Part shown: piece by piece, positions 50,982-60,372 of the stretch
Layout of the letters: every line of letters starts with the position of its first letter
Numbering within the stretch: the first letter of the stretch is position 1
Origin: Streptomyces lydicus
Lineage (GTDB): Bacteria > Actinomycetota > Actinomycetes > Streptomycetales > Streptomycetaceae
Direction of reading: 5' to 3'
Assembly (NCBI RefSeq): GCF_001729485.1
Contig: NZ_CP017157.1
Coordinates: 2,790,001 to 2,854,000, forward strand
Length of the DNA: 64,000 bases
Translations under genes and position numbers: made by a program
Notes under the pieces: model-generated
Databases searched by the model: none
What the model saw: the letters and a program-made list of their open reading frames with translations, nothing else
What the model was told of the DNA's origin: nothing

Positions 50982-52294
50982 CCGCCCTCAAGAGCTGGTA
51001 CGACACGGACGGTGACGCCCTCGTCCTCGACCCCGTCGAGCAGGCCGTCGCCGACATCGCCTCGGGCCGCCCCGTGGTCGTCGTGGACGACGAGAACCGC
51101 GAGAACGAGGGCGACCTCGTCGTCGCCGCGGAGAAGGCCACCCCCGAGATCGTCGCCTTCATGATGAGCGAGTGCCGCGGGCTGATCTGCGCCCCCATGG
51201 AGGGCCCGGAGCTCGACCGGCTGGAGCTCCCGCAGATGGTCGAGCACAACACCGAGTCGATGCGGACCGCCTTCACCGTCTCCGTCGACGCCACCGCCGC
51301 CCACGGCGTCAGCACCGGCATCTCCGCCGCCGACCGCGCCACCACCCTGCGGCTGCTCGCCTCCGGCGAGTCCGGCCCCGGCGACTTCGTCCGGCCCGGC
51401 CACATCTTCCCGCTGCGTGCCCGGCCGGGCGGCGTACTGGTGCGCAACGGCCACACCGAGGCCGGCGTCGACCTGGCCCGGCTCGCCGGACTGCGGCCGG
51501 CCGCCGCCATCGTGGAGATCGCCGGCGAGGACGGCACGATGCTGCGACTGCCCGAGCTGGTCCCGTTCGCCCGCAAGCACGGCCTGTCGATCATCTCCAT
51601 CGAGGACCTGATCGCCTACCGGCAGTCGTCCGAGCCCACCGTCCGCCGCGAGGCCGCCACCCGGCTGCCCACCGCACACGGCGAGTTCACCGCGTACGGC
51701 TACCGTTCCGCCGTGGACGGCGTGGAGCACATCGCGCTGGTCGCCGGCGACCTCGGCGACGGCGAGGACGTCCTGGTCAGGGTCCACTCCGAATGCCTGA
51801 CCGGCGACATCTTCCACTCGCTGCGCTGCGACTGCGGCCCCCAGCTGGAGGCATCGCTGCAGCGGATCTCCGAGGCCGGCCGCGGCGTGGTGATCTACCT
51901 CCGCGGCCACGAGGGACGCGGCATCGGGCTGCTGTCCAAGCTGCGCGCCTACGAACTCCAGGAGCGCGGCCGCGACACCCTCGACGCCAACCTGGAACTG
52001 GGGCTGCCCGCCGACTCCCGCGACTACGCCGCGGGCGCGCAGATGCTCCAGGACCTGGGCGTGCGCTCGCTGCGCCTGATGACCAACAATCCCGAGAAGA
52101 CCGCCGCCCTGGTGCGGCACGGCCTCACGGTCTCCGGCCGTGAGCCGATGCCCGTCAAGGCCGGTGAGCACAATCTGCGGTACCTGCGCACCAAGCGGGA
52201 CCGCATGGGCCACGACCTGCCCTGGCTCGACCCCGGTGCGGGCACCGATCCCCGGACGCCCCCCGGCGTCGCGACCACCTGCGACAACCAGTAA
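50978..52294 (+). CDS. ribBA: 3,4-dihydroxy-2-butanone-4-phosphate synthase / GTP cyclohydrolase II
   Basis: 438 aa. The RibB half has [21 protein letters not shown] (metal site DDENREN), ECRGLIC and [13 protein letters not shown]. The RibA half has [22 protein letters not shown] (zinc cysteines) and [12 protein letters not shown]. It makes both precursors of riboflavin. Ends with a short disordered tail. Confidence 0.96.
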   Translation: MTALKSWYDTDGDALVLDPVEQAVADIASGRPVVVVDDENRENEGDLVVAAEKATPEIVAFMMSECRGLICAPMEGPELDRLELPQMVEHNTESMRTAFTVSVDATAAHGVSTGISAADRATTLRLLASGESGPGDFVRPGHIFPLRARPGGVLVRNGHTEAGVDLARLAGLRPAAAIVEIAGEDGTMLRLPELVPFARKHGLSIISIEDLIAYRQSSEPTVRREAATRLPTAHGEFTAYGYRSAVDGVEHIALVAGDLGDGEDVLVRVHSECLTGDIFHSLRCDCGPQLEASLQRISEAGRGVVIYLRGHEGRGIGLLSKLRAYELQERGRDTLDANLELGLPADSRDYAAGAQMLQDLGVRSLRLMTNNPEKTAALVRHGLTVSGREPMPVKAGEHNLRYLRTKRDRMGHDLPWLDPGAGTDPRTPPGVATTCDNQ

Positions 52295-52343
52295 TCCCCC
52301 CACGTCACCACCAACCGGCACCATCACCCGTACGAGGAGAACC

Positions 52344-52829
52344 GTGAGCGGCAAGGGCGCACCCGAACTGACCGTGAAGAACTGTGGCGACCTGCGGGTG
52401 GCCGTCATCGCCGCCCAGTGGCACGACAAGGTCATGGACGGCCTGGTCGACGGCGCGCTGCGGGCGCTGACCGAGCTGGGCATCGACGAGCCGACGCTGC
52501 TGCGGGTACCCGGCACCTTCGAGCTGCCCGTCGTCGCCAAGGTCCTGGCCGGCCGCGGCTACGACGCGGTGGTCGCGCTCGGCGTGGTGATCAGGGGCGG
52601 CACGCCGCACTTCGACTACGTCTGCCAGGGGGTCACCCAGGGCCTGACGCAGGTGGCCGTCGACACCGGCGTCCCCGTCGGCTTCGGCGTACTGACCTGC
52701 GACAACGAGGAGCAGGCGCTGGACCGCGCCGGCCTGGAGGGGTCCACCGAGGACAAGGGCCACGAAGCGGTCACCGCCGCCGTCGCCACCGCCGCCACCC
52801 TGCGCACGGTCTCCGAGCCCTGGCGCTGA
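52344..52829 (+). CDS. ribH: 6,7-dimethyl-8-ribityllumazine synthase
   Basis: 161 aa. [57 protein letters not shown] (catalytic His) and [20 protein letters not shown] are lumazine synthase blocks. It forms 60-mer or pentamer shells with RibE. GTG 52344 with GAGGAGA 4 bases upstream. Last gene of the rib operon, 59 bases before hisE. Confidence 0.96.
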   Translation: MSGKGAPELTVKNCGDLRVAVIAAQWHDKVMDGLVDGALRALTELGIDEPTLLRVPGTFELPVVAKVLAGRGYDAVVALGVVIRGGTPHFDYVCQGVTQGLTQVAVDTGVPVGFGVLTCDNEEQALDRAGLEGSTEDKGHEAVTAAVATAATLRTVSEPWR

Positions 52830-52888
52830 GCCCACCATTCGAGCCGCTGCGCGGAGCGGTACCCCAACCGCGTAGGGTAGTCACCATC

Positions 52889-53161
52889 ATGTCCAAGAAG
52901 ACGTTCGAGGAGCTCTTCGCCGAGCTCCAGCAGAAGGCCGCCACCGGCGACCCCGCCACCTCCCGTACCGCCGAGCTGGTGCAGGCCGGTGTCCATACGA
53001 TCGGCAAGAAGGTCGTCGAGGAGGCCGCCGAGGTCTGGATGGCCGCCGAGTACGAATCCCACGAGGCGGCCGCCGAGGAGATCTCGCAGCTCCTCTACCA
53101 CCTCCAGGTCATGATGGTCGCCAAGGGCATCTCCCTCGACGACGTCTACGCCCACCTCTGA
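52889..53161 (+). CDS. hisE: Phosphoribosyl-ATP pyrophosphatase
   Basis: 90 aa, second step of histidine synthesis. [53 protein letters not shown] carries the MazG-like Glu cluster (EEAAEV) and [20 protein letters not shown] -10-like element (52873-52878) just before the start suggests its own promoter. Paired with hisG as usual in actinobacteria. Confidence 0.96.
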   Translation: MSKKTFEELFAELQQKAATGDPATSRTAELVQAGVHTIGKKVVEEAAEVWMAAEYESHEAAAEEISQLLYHLQVMMVAKGISLDDVYAHL

Positions 53162-53209
53162 TCATCCCCGCCACCCCAACACCTCTCAGCTGTAAAGGAA
53201 CTCGCTCTC

Positions 53210-54058
53210 ATGCTGCGCATCGCTGTCCCCAACAAGGGTTCACTGTCCGAGCCTGCGTCGGCGATGCTCCATGAGGCCGGCTACCGCCAGCGCAAGGACC
53301 GCAGGGAACTGGTCCTGGTCGACGCCGAGAACGAGGTCGAGTTCTTCTTCCTCCGCCCCCGCGACATCGCGGTCTACGTCGGCTCCGGCAAGCTCGACAT
53401 CGGCATCACCGGCCGTGACCTGCTGCTGGACTCCGGCTCGCCGGCCGAGGAGATCATGCAGCTGGGCTTCGCCGGCTCGACCTTCCGCTACGCCACCCGC
53501 CCCGGCACCGCCAAGGACGTCACCGAGTTCGGCGGCATGACCGTCGCCACCTCGTTCTCCGGCCTGGTCACCCAGCACCTCGCCGACAACGGCGTGGACG
53601 CCTCGGTGGTCCACCTCGACGGAGCGGTCGAGACCGCCATCCAGCTCGGTGTCGCCGAGATCATCGCGGACGTGGTCGAGACCGGCACCACCCTGCGCAA
53701 CGCCGGTCTGGAGATCATCGGCGAGCCGATCCTCAAGTCCGAGGCCGTGGTCATCCGCGGTACCGGCGCGCCGGACGACGACCCGAAGGTCCGCCAGTTC
53801 CTCCGCCGTATGCAGGGCGTCCTGGTGGCCCGCCGGTACGTGATGATGGACTACGACATCCGCGTCGAGCACGTGGAGAAGGCCGTGGCGCTCACGCCGG
53901 GCCTGGAGTCGCCGACCGTCTCCCCGCTGCACCACGAGGGCTGGGTCGCGGTCCGCTCGATGGTCCCGTCCAAGGAAGCCCAGCGCATCATGGACGAGCT
54001 CTACGACCTCGGCGCCCGCGCGATCCTGACCACCGGCATCCACGCCTGCCGGCTCTGA
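53210..54058 (+). CDS. hisG: ATP phosphoribosyltransferase (long form)
   Basis: 282 aa, the hexameric long form with a C-terminal regulatory ACT-like domain for histidine feedback. MLRIAVPNKGSLSEPASAMLHEAGY, GKLDIGITGRDLLLDSG, the PRPP loop region EIIADVVETGTTLRNAGLEIIGEP (E-x-V-ETGTTLR), and the C-terminal HHEGWVAVRSMVP and LYDLGARAILTTGIHACRL are diagnostic. First enzyme of histidine synthesis. Confidence 0.97.
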   Translation: MLRIAVPNKGSLSEPASAMLHEAGYRQRKDRRELVLVDAENEVEFFFLRPRDIAVYVGSGKLDIGITGRDLLLDSGSPAEEIMQLGFAGSTFRYATRPGTAKDVTEFGGMTVATSFSGLVTQHLADNGVDASVVHLDGAVETAIQLGVAEIIADVVETGTTLRNAGLEIIGEPILKSEAVVIRGTGAPDDDPKVRQFLRRMQGVLVARRYVMMDYDIRVEHVEKAVALTPGLESPTVSPLHHEGWVAVRSMVPSKEAQRIMDELYDLGARAILTTGIHACRL

Positions 54059-54103
54059 GCCGCGGCCGCACCCCACCCCTCCCCACGACGGAAGACCGAC
54101 GAC

Positions 54104-54568
54104 GTGTCCTCGGCACCCCCCGCCCCGCTCCCCGGCCTCCCGGTGACGTTCCGGCCGACCCGCACCCGGGTCGTGCTGTACACCGTCGGCCTCGCCCAGC
54201 TCGCCGCCCTCACGGCGATCGCGCTGGCGCTGCCGACGCTGACCGGCGGCGAGCGGATCAGCTTCATCGTCACCGGACTGCTGGTGGGTGCCGTCCTCCT
54301 GCTGCTCAGCCGCCCCAGGGTGGTCGCGCGGCCGGAGGGCGTCACGGTCGTCAACCTCACCACCAAGCGGGAGCTGGCCTGGGCGCAGATCGTCCGGGTC
54401 AACCTCCGTCAGGGTGACCCGTGGGTCCACCTCGACCTCGCCGACGGAACCAGCCTGCCCGCCATGGGCATCCAGCCCGGCATCGCCAGGGAACAGGCCC
54501 TCCGCGACGCCCGGGCGCTGCGCGACCTCACCGAGAAGCATGGTGCGCTCCACCACACGGCCGGATGA
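54104..54568 (+). CDS. Membrane protein with bacterial PH (bPH6-type) domain
   Basis: 154 aa. Two transmembrane segments at about residues 23-42 and 50-68 (VVLYTVGLAQLAALTAIALAL in part, FIVTGLLVGAVLLLL), then a small PH-like domain (RPEGVTVVNLTTKRELAWAQIVRVNLRQGDPWVHLDLADGT). The family commonly follows hisG in Streptomyces and mycobacteria. GTG 54104 with GACGGAAG about 10 bases upstream. Role unknown; a membrane scaffold is possible. Confidence 0.85.
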   Translation: MSSAPPAPLPGLPVTFRPTRTRVVLYTVGLAQLAALTAIALALPTLTGGERISFIVTGLLVGAVLLLLSRPRVVARPEGVTVVNLTTKRELAWAQIVRVNLRQGDPWVHLDLADGTSLPAMGIQPGIAREQALRDARALRDLTEKHGALHHTAG

Positions 54569-54743
54569 GCCTGCCCTTATCCGGGCCCTCCTGTTTACTC
54601 TGTTTCCCGGGGCGCGTGCCTGCGCCCTGCCCCTCAGTGGGCCCACCACGACCCGAGGAGTGACTCCCTCCGGCAATGGACGGATCGTCCTGTAGTACCT
54701 GCGCCGCCCCTCCCCAACCCCCGCACACCACGGAGGCGGCGGC
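54569..54743 (+). promoter_or_regulatory. Leader region of the CNNM gene pair
   Basis: 175 bases. GGAGT-GACTCC (54657-54667) forms a small palindrome. The region has stretches that could fold, but I do not recognise the M-box or yybP-ykoY metal riboswitch core. A structured-RNA search would settle it. Confidence 0.35.
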
Positions 54744-56102
54744 ATGACCGGCCCCCTGCTGCTGCTCGCGGCAGCCCTCGTGCTGATCCTCGCCAACGGA
54801 TTCTTCGTCGCCGCCGAGTTCGGCCTCGTCACCGTCGAGAAGGCGGACGCCGAACGGTCCGCGGCGGACGGCGACCGCCGCGCCCGCACCGTCGTCTCCG
54901 CACTGCGGGAACTCTCCTTCCAGCTGTCGGGCACCCAACTCGGCATCACGATCACCTCCTTGGTGGTCGGCATGCTCGCCGAGCCGGCGCTCGCCGAACT
55001 GCTGGCGGGCCCGCTGCTGCTGACCGGTCTGCCCAAGGGCGCGGTCCCCGGCGTCGCCGTGGTCCTCGGCATGCTGCTGGCCTCCGCCGTCCAGATGGTG
55101 GTCGGCGAGCTGGTGCCGAAGAACTGGGCGGTCTCCAAGCCGCTCCAGGTCGCCAGCCTCGTCGCCGGTCCGCAGCAGGCGTTCTCCCGCTTCTTCCGGC
55201 CGGTGATCACCCTGCTGAACACCGTCGCCAACCGCCTGGTCCGCGCCCTGGGCGTGGAGCCGACCGACGAGCTGGCCTCCGCCCGCACGCCCGGCGAACT
55301 GGTCTCCCTCGCCCGGCACTCGGCCCGCGCCGGCGCCATCGAACAGGACACCGCCGACCTCTTCGTGCGCACCCTGTCGCTGGGCGACCTGACCGCGGAG
55401 AACGTCATGACGCCCCGGGTGCGGGTCAGCGCCCTCCAGGTGACCGCGACCGCCGAGGACGTGGTGAACCTGACCCGCGCCACCGGCCTGTCCCGCTTCC
55501 CCGTCTACCACACCCGCCTCGACGAGGTCGTCGGCATGGTGCACCTGAAGGACGCCCTGGCCGTGCCCGCGGACGACCGGCTGCGCACCCCCGTGGGGCG
55601 GATCGCGATGGCGCCGCTGCTGGTGCCGGAGACGCTGCCGGTGCAGCCGCTGCTGGAACGGCTGCGCAGCGAGCAGCCGATCGCGGTGGTCGTCGACGAG
55701 TACGGCGGCACGGCCGGCGTGGTCACGCTGGAGGACATCATCGAGGAACTCGTCGGCGAGGTCCGCGACGAGCACGACGGCGTGGACCTGCCCGAGCTGG
55801 GGCAGGCTCCGCCCGAGGAGGGCCGTCCCGCCTGGGACGCCGACGGCGGCTGCCGGGTGGACACCCTGCGCAAGATCGGCCTGGACGCCCCGGAAGGACC
55901 GTACGAGACGGTGGCAGGACTGGTGGCACACATACTCGGCCGGATCCCGGCCCCCGGCGACACCGCGGAACTCGACGGCTGGCGGCTGCGGGTGCGGCTG
56001 GTGTCCCACCACCGCGCCGAGCGGATAAGGCTCGTCCGGACGGCACCGGCCCCGTCGGCCGCCCGGGAGCCCGCCGCGGCGGGCGCGGAGGTCGCCCGAT
56101 GA
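54744..56102 (+). CDS. CNNM/CorC-type membrane protein with CBS pair and CorC_HlyC domain
   Basis: 452 aa. The DUF21/CNNM domain (residues 1-200) has ILANGFFVAAEFGLVTVEKA and VVGELVPKNWAVSKP. A CBS pair follows (ENVMTPRVRVSALQVTATAEDVV, IAVVVDEYGGTAGVVTLEDIIEELVGEVRDE) and then a CorC_HlyC domain (ETVAGLVAHILGRIPAPGD). CNNM proteins export Mg2+ in Na+-coupled fashion. First of two coupled paralogues. Confidence 0.92.
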   Translation: MTGPLLLLAAALVLILANGFFVAAEFGLVTVEKADAERSAADGDRRARTVVSALRELSFQLSGTQLGITITSLVVGMLAEPALAELLAGPLLLTGLPKGAVPGVAVVLGMLLASAVQMVVGELVPKNWAVSKPLQVASLVAGPQQAFSRFFRPVITLLNTVANRLVRALGVEPTDELASARTPGELVSLARHSARAGAIEQDTADLFVRTLSLGDLTAENVMTPRVRVSALQVTATAEDVVNLTRATGLSRFPVYHTRLDEVVGMVHLKDALAVPADDRLRTPVGRIAMAPLLVPETLPVQPLLERLRSEQPIAVVVDEYGGTAGVVTLEDIIEELVGEVRDEHDGVDLPELGQAPPEEGRPAWDADGGCRVDTLRKIGLDAPEGPYETVAGLVAHILGRIPAPGDTAELDGWRLRVRLVSHHRAERIRLVRTAPAPSAAREPAAAGAEVAR

Positions 56103-57187
56103 CGCTGGTCCAGCTGCTCTTCGCGATACTCCTCGTGCTCGCCAACGGCTTCTTCGTCGGTGCCGAGTTCGCCCTGGTCTCGGTCCGCCGCTCGCAGATC
56201 GAACCGCTGGCGACCGAGGGCTCCTCCCGGGCCCGGCAGGTGCTGCACGGGCTGGAGAACCTCCCGCAGATGATGGCCGCCGCCCAGTTCGGCATCACCG
56301 TCTGCTCCCTGACCCTCGGCGCGGTCGCCGAACCGACCGTCGCCCACCTGCTGGAGCCGCTCTTCGAGGCGGTCCACCTCCCCGCCGCGCTGGTCCACCC
56401 GCTCGGCTACGTCCTCGCCCTGGCGCTGGTGGTCTTCCTGCACCTCGTCATCGGCGAGATGGTCCCCAAGAACCTGGCGATGGCGGCGCCCGAGAAGACC
56501 GCCCTGTGGTTCAGCCCGGGCCTGGTCGCCTTCGCCCGGCTGTGCCGCCCGGTCACGGCCCTCCTCGGGGCCTGTGCCCACGGGGTGCTGCGGCTCTTCC
56601 GCGTCGAGCCGAAGGACGAGGTCGAGGCGGTCTTCACCAGCGAACAGCTGACCCACCTCGTCGAGGACTCCGGCCAGGCGGGCCTGCTCGAACCGGCCGA
56701 GCAGGAGCGCCTCTCCGACGCCCTGGAGCTCGGCAGCCGTCCCGTCACCGATGTCCTCCTCGACCCGGCGGCGCTGATCACCGTCGATCCGGCGGTGACG
56801 CCCCGCCAGGTGGAGGAACTGACCGTACGGACCGGCTACTCCCGCTTCCCGGTGTGCGCGCCGGGCGGGGCGTACATGGGCTATCTGCACGTCAAGGACG
56901 TCCTCGACCTGGAGGAACGGGACCGGGCGGTGCCGCAGCGGATCTGGCACGCGATGACCACGCTGCGGGCCGAGCTGCCCCTGGACGACGCGCTGACGGC
57001 GATGCGCCGGGCCGCCTCCCACCTCGCGGCGGTGTCCGACGCCGGCGGGCGGGTGCTGGGGCTGGTGGCCCTGGAGGACGTGCTGGAGATGCTCGTCGGG
57101 GAGGTCCGCGATCCCGCGCACCGGCGGACACCGGAGCCCCGCGGTGAGACGGTGCTGCCGGCCGAGGACCGGGCGATGGCGGGCTGA
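56099..57187 (+). CDS. CNNM/CorC-type membrane protein with CBS pair, no CorC_HlyC domain
   Basis: 362 aa. Same N-terminal layout as its upstream neighbour (VLANGFFVGAEFALVSVRRSQIEPL, VIGEMVPKNLAMAAPEK) and a CBS pair (VTDVLLDPAALITVDPAVTPRQVEEL, LGLVALEDVLEMLVGEVRD), but it ends without the CorC_HlyC domain. ATG overlaps the upstream stop (ATGA). The two-paralogue arrangement is typical for actinobacteria; a heterodimeric transporter is plausible. Confidence 0.92.
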   Translation: MTLVQLLFAILLVLANGFFVGAEFALVSVRRSQIEPLATEGSSRARQVLHGLENLPQMMAAAQFGITVCSLTLGAVAEPTVAHLLEPLFEAVHLPAALVHPLGYVLALALVVFLHLVIGEMVPKNLAMAAPEKTALWFSPGLVAFARLCRPVTALLGACAHGVLRLFRVEPKDEVEAVFTSEQLTHLVEDSGQAGLLEPAEQERLSDALELGSRPVTDVLLDPAALITVDPAVTPRQVEELTVRTGYSRFPVCAPGGAYMGYLHVKDVLDLEERDRAVPQRIWHAMTTLRAELPLDDALTAMRRAASHLAAVSDAGGRVLGLVALEDVLEMLVGEVRDPAHRRTPEPRGETVLPAEDRAMAG

Positions 57188-57221
57188 CCGGGCCACGGTA
57201 CGGCGGGGCCGTGGGACGTGC

Positions 57222-59120
57222 CTACAAGGGCGGCCGCGGCCCCTGCGGGTCCGGCCCGCGGCCCGACAGCACCTCCCCGTACGCCTGCATCAGGTCGGGC
57301 AGGCGCAGTGTCGCGAGGTCGTCGCGGGTCGGCGTGCCGCGCCAGGTGGAGAGCCGCAGATCGCGGTAGGCGCAGCTCTTCTCGTAGAGGGTGCGCAGGA
57401 AGCGGCCGTTGCCGAGTTCGTCGATCCAGCCCTGGTCGACGACGTGGCCGCTGATGCTGCACAGTTCGTCGCGGGCCTCCTCGTCCCAGCGGTCACCGTT
57501 CTCGGCGGCCAGCACCTCGCCGATCGCGGTCAGCTCCAGCGGCCGGTAGCTGGGGAAGTCGACCCGGGTGGTGAAGCGGGAGGACAGTCCGGGATTTGCG
57601 GCCAGCAGGCGGTCCATGCCTTCCGGGTAGCCCGCCAGGATCACCACCAGCCGGTCGCGGTTGTCCTCGGCGCGCTTGAGCAGCACCTGCAGCGCCTCGT
57701 CGCCGTAGGCGTCGCCCTTGCTGTAGCCGGAGTTGGACAGGCTGTACGCCTCGTCGACGAAGAGCACCCCGCCCAGCGCCGAGTCGATGAGCTCATTGGC
57801 CTTCACCGCGGTCTGGCCGAGGAACTCGCCGACGAGGTCGGCGCGTTGGGCCTCCACGAGATGGTCGCCGCCGAGCAGCCCCAGCGCGTAGAAGACCCGC
57901 CCCAATATGCGGGCCACGGTCGTCTTGCCGGTGCCGGACGGACCGGAGAAGACGAAGTGCCGCTTCGGCGGCTGCACCGGCAGCCCCTGGCTCGCCCGCA
58001 GCCGTGCCATCCGCAACTGCGCCGACAGTGCCCGCACCTGCCGCTTGACCGGCTCCATGCCGACCATCCGCTCCAGTTCCGCCAGCGCCTTCTCCAGCAG
58101 CACCGGATCGGCGGGCCCGGCGGGCAGCCGCTCGGCGTGCCGCGGCCCGGGCGCCGCCGCCTTGACCCGGGCGGCCGCGTCGGCCCCGGCCGGCACCGCG
58201 CCGCCCCGCTCACCCTCCGGCGGCTCCGCCTCGCCGGTCGCCAGCAGCTCACGGCCGTCGACGGGATCGAGCGGCGCCAACGGATCGAGATCGCCGCCAG
58301 CTTCCTGGCCCAGGCCCGCGGCGGGGACCGTGGCGAGGTCGCTGCCCTCGTCCAGGCCGTCGGCCTCGGCGATCGCGGCGAGCCGCGCGGCGGTGTCCAT
58401 GAAGGCCGGGTCGACGCGGTGCACCGCGCGGTAGAGGGGGAGTGCGGCGGCGCTGCGGCCGGTGCCCTCGCGGGCGCGGGCGAGCCAGTAGCGCAGCTCC
58501 TTGCGCTGCGGCTGCTCGCTGCGACAGCGCATCAGCGCGGCGGACAGCAGCGGTTCGGCCTGCCCGTACATCTCCAGCCGAACCCGCGCCATCCCGCCGA
58601 ACAGCCCGGCCTCGATGCCCAGCACCGGATCGCCGAGCAGCGGCTCGGTGTGCCGTACGAGCTGGTCCCAGTCCTTGACGAGATAGGCCCGGCAGGCGTG
58701 CAGGAAGCGGACCTGCGGGTCGGTGTCCACCGGCGGGCAGCCGGCCAGTGCCTGGTCCAGCTCGGCGACGTGCCGGCCGTCGAGCCAGTGGGAGGCGTGG
58801 GCGAGCAGCAGGTCGCGGGGGGTCTCCAGCACCGGTTGCACCCACCAGCCCAGCCAGTACCAGGAGTTGAGGGTGCGTCGGTGACGGGCGCGCATCTCGC
58901 CGAAGCGGTCGCGGTGCCGGTGCATCCGCAGCAGGGCGATGGAGGTGTCGGCGCGCAGCGCGTGCAGCCCGAGCCAGGCGTCGGCCATCGACGGATCGAG
59001 CCGTACCGCGGCCCGGAACTCCTCCTCCGCCTGCGGGTATGCGCCCACCGTGTAGGCGTCGACCGCGCGCAGCCAGGCGAGCTCGGCCGGGGCGGGCGAA
59101 CCCTGAGTTCCGAATTCCAT
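57222..59120 (-). CDS. TPR-AAA+ ATPase (CbxX/CfqX, EccA-like)
   Basis: 632 aa. The N-terminal about 270 residues are TPR-like helices (AVDAYTVGAYPQAEEEFRAAVRLDPSMADAWLGLHALRADTS, ALPLYRAVHRVDPAFMDTAARL). A Pro/Ala/Gly-rich linker (about 285-345) follows, then a CbxX-type AAA+ module with Walker A FSGPSGTGKTTVARI, Walker B GGVLFVDEAYSL, and arginine finger GLSSRFTTRVDFPSYRPLEL. The layout is that of EccA of type VII secretion, but no other esx gene is in the window. ATG 59120 gives MEFGTQGS after GGGGGGACGG. Also possible: a stand-alone Streptomyces sporulation-related AAA. Confidence 0.88.
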   Translation of the reverse strand: MEFGTQGSPAPAELAWLRAVDAYTVGAYPQAEEEFRAAVRLDPSMADAWLGLHALRADTSIALLRMHRHRDRFGEMRARHRRTLNSWYWLGWWVQPVLETPRDLLLAHASHWLDGRHVAELDQALAGCPPVDTDPQVRFLHACRAYLVKDWDQLVRHTEPLLGDPVLGIEAGLFGGMARVRLEMYGQAEPLLSAALMRCRSEQPQRKELRYWLARAREGTGRSAAALPLYRAVHRVDPAFMDTAARLAAIAEADGLDEGSDLATVPAAGLGQEAGGDLDPLAPLDPVDGRELLATGEAEPPEGERGGAVPAGADAAARVKAAAPGPRHAERLPAGPADPVLLEKALAELERMVGMEPVKRQVRALSAQLRMARLRASQGLPVQPPKRHFVFSGPSGTGKTTVARILGRVFYALGLLGGDHLVEAQRADLVGEFLGQTAVKANELIDSALGGVLFVDEAYSLSNSGYSKGDAYGDEALQVLLKRAEDNRDRLVVILAGYPEGMDRLLAANPGLSSRFTTRVDFPSYRPLELTAIGEVLAAENGDRWDEEARDELCSISGHVVDQGWIDELGNGRFLRTLYEKSCAYRDLRLSTWRGTPTRDDLATLRLPDLMQAYGEVLSGRGPDPQGPRPPL

Positions 59121-59407
59121 CCGTCCCCCCACAAAGCGTCCCCCGTGTGTGCCGCCGGGCACGTGCCGGCCGCGGCACCCGAACCGGGGTGCGGTGGAAG
59201 GAAGTTGACCCTCCCGCGCACGCGTCGGTCCCGTGGCCTGCGGCGGCACGGACTCGCATCGTACCTGCGGGATCGGTGCAGGCCGTAGAGGGCGGGACCG
59301 GGCAAGAGCGGACGACTTGGCGCGGGACGGCGGCGCGAAGAGTGCGGTGACCCAGGGTGAGGAAGGGGCGGCGCGCGGCGGCCGGCGAGAGGTGGTTTTG
59401 CGCAGAA

Positions 59408-59445
59408 CGAAGCCCCCGATCACGGGGGAACAACCGGGGGCTTCG
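59408..59445 (-). terminator. Terminator after the P-loop kinase
   Basis: Perfect 11-bp arms (59408-59418 with 59435-59445) with an internal CCCC/GGGG-rich loop, between the leftward kinase and the AAA gene. Confidence 0.75.
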
Positions 59446-59596
59446 CGTCTGCGGGCGGTCCACTGAACCGCACATTGAGAACGTAAGTCCTGTACGCCCC
59501 CCAGGTCAAGCCGAGTTGGCGCAGTCGGCGGGACCCTGTCGGACTGTCCGGGGGAGCCCGTCGTGGCCAGCTACGGAGCGTGAAATGCGGGGCCGG
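59446..59596. other. Gap between terminator and kinase 3' end
   Basis: 151 bases with lower GC; no tRNA, gene or repeat seen. Together with 59121-59407 it forms the upstream region of the AAA gene. Confidence 0.4.
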
Positions 59597-60181
59597 TCAT
59601 GGTGCCGCGGACGGCCCCACACGTACCTCGTACCCCAACTTCCCCTGATGCACCAGAAAATCGGCGTAGGGGCGCGAAGGATCAGCCGAGAAGTGCGCGC
59701 GCTCCGCCGGAATCCAGCCACTCCAGAACGCCGAAAGGCCCGGTCCGTCCCGGAGTTGACCCCTTTCCCAGGAATGCTCGCTCGCCAGTTCCATCCACAA
59801 CAGGCACGCCAGATAAGGCCGCAGCGCCCGCCGGCCCGTGCCGACCCCCTCGACGAGTACCACCGGCGCGGGCGCCAGCGCGCGCTCCTCGGTGAACTCC
59901 CCGCGCACCCAGTCGTAGACCCCGTACCGCGCGGTCCCGCCCCGGGACAGCGGCTCCAGCACCTGCTCGCGGAACCGCTCGCTCCAGGCGAAGAGCTCCT
60001 CATGGGTGGCGAGGTCGTCGGTGTGCACCACCGGGGAGTCGCCGAGCGCGGCGGCCAGCTGCCCGGCGAAGGTGCTCTTGCCCGACCCCGCGTGCCCGTC
60101 CACCGCGATCAGCCGCACCGGTCCGCACGAGGGCGGCAGGGCGCGCAGCCGGGCGGCCAGTGGAGCCAGATCAGCGTTCAT
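59597..60181 (-). CDS. Uridine kinase-like P-loop kinase
   Basis: 194 aa. P-loop IAVDGHAGSGKSTFAGQLAAAL at residues about 24-38 with the VHTDDL Asp pair soon after, then VRGEFTEERALAPAPVVLVEGVG (Walker B-like) and a tail FWSGWIPAERAHFSADPSRPYADFLV. Resembles the actinobacterial uridine/cytidine kinase-like family whose substrate is not established. Starts at ATG 60181; divergent from the C39 peptidase, 191 bases apart. Confidence 0.85.
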   Translation of the reverse strand: MNADLAPLAARLRALPPSCGPVRLIAVDGHAGSGKSTFAGQLAAALGDSPVVHTDDLATHEELFAWSERFREQVLEPLSRGGTARYGVYDWVRGEFTEERALAPAPVVLVEGVGTGRRALRPYLACLLWMELASEHSWERGQLRDGPGLSAFWSGWIPAERAHFSADPSRPYADFLVHQGKLGYEVRVGPSAAP

Positions 60182-60372
60182 CGCGCCAGCGTACGTCGGT
60201 GGCCCGTGCCCTCGGCCATGCCAGTGGTGTGGACCAATATTTGTGCGGCGACGCGCGCCGAACCGCCTTCCGAAGCAGGTCCGGAGGGGCAATAGTTGAG
60301 CCACTGCCGATCCGTCCGTGCCCGCGCGACCGCCGCAACCCGATCGCACGCATCCGACTGGGGGACCCTCAC

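Noticed and set aside
57144..59288. Long plus-strand frame opposite the AAA ATPase
   Set aside because: The AAA gene has complete Walker motifs on the minus strand; the plus frame is low-complexity with no domain.
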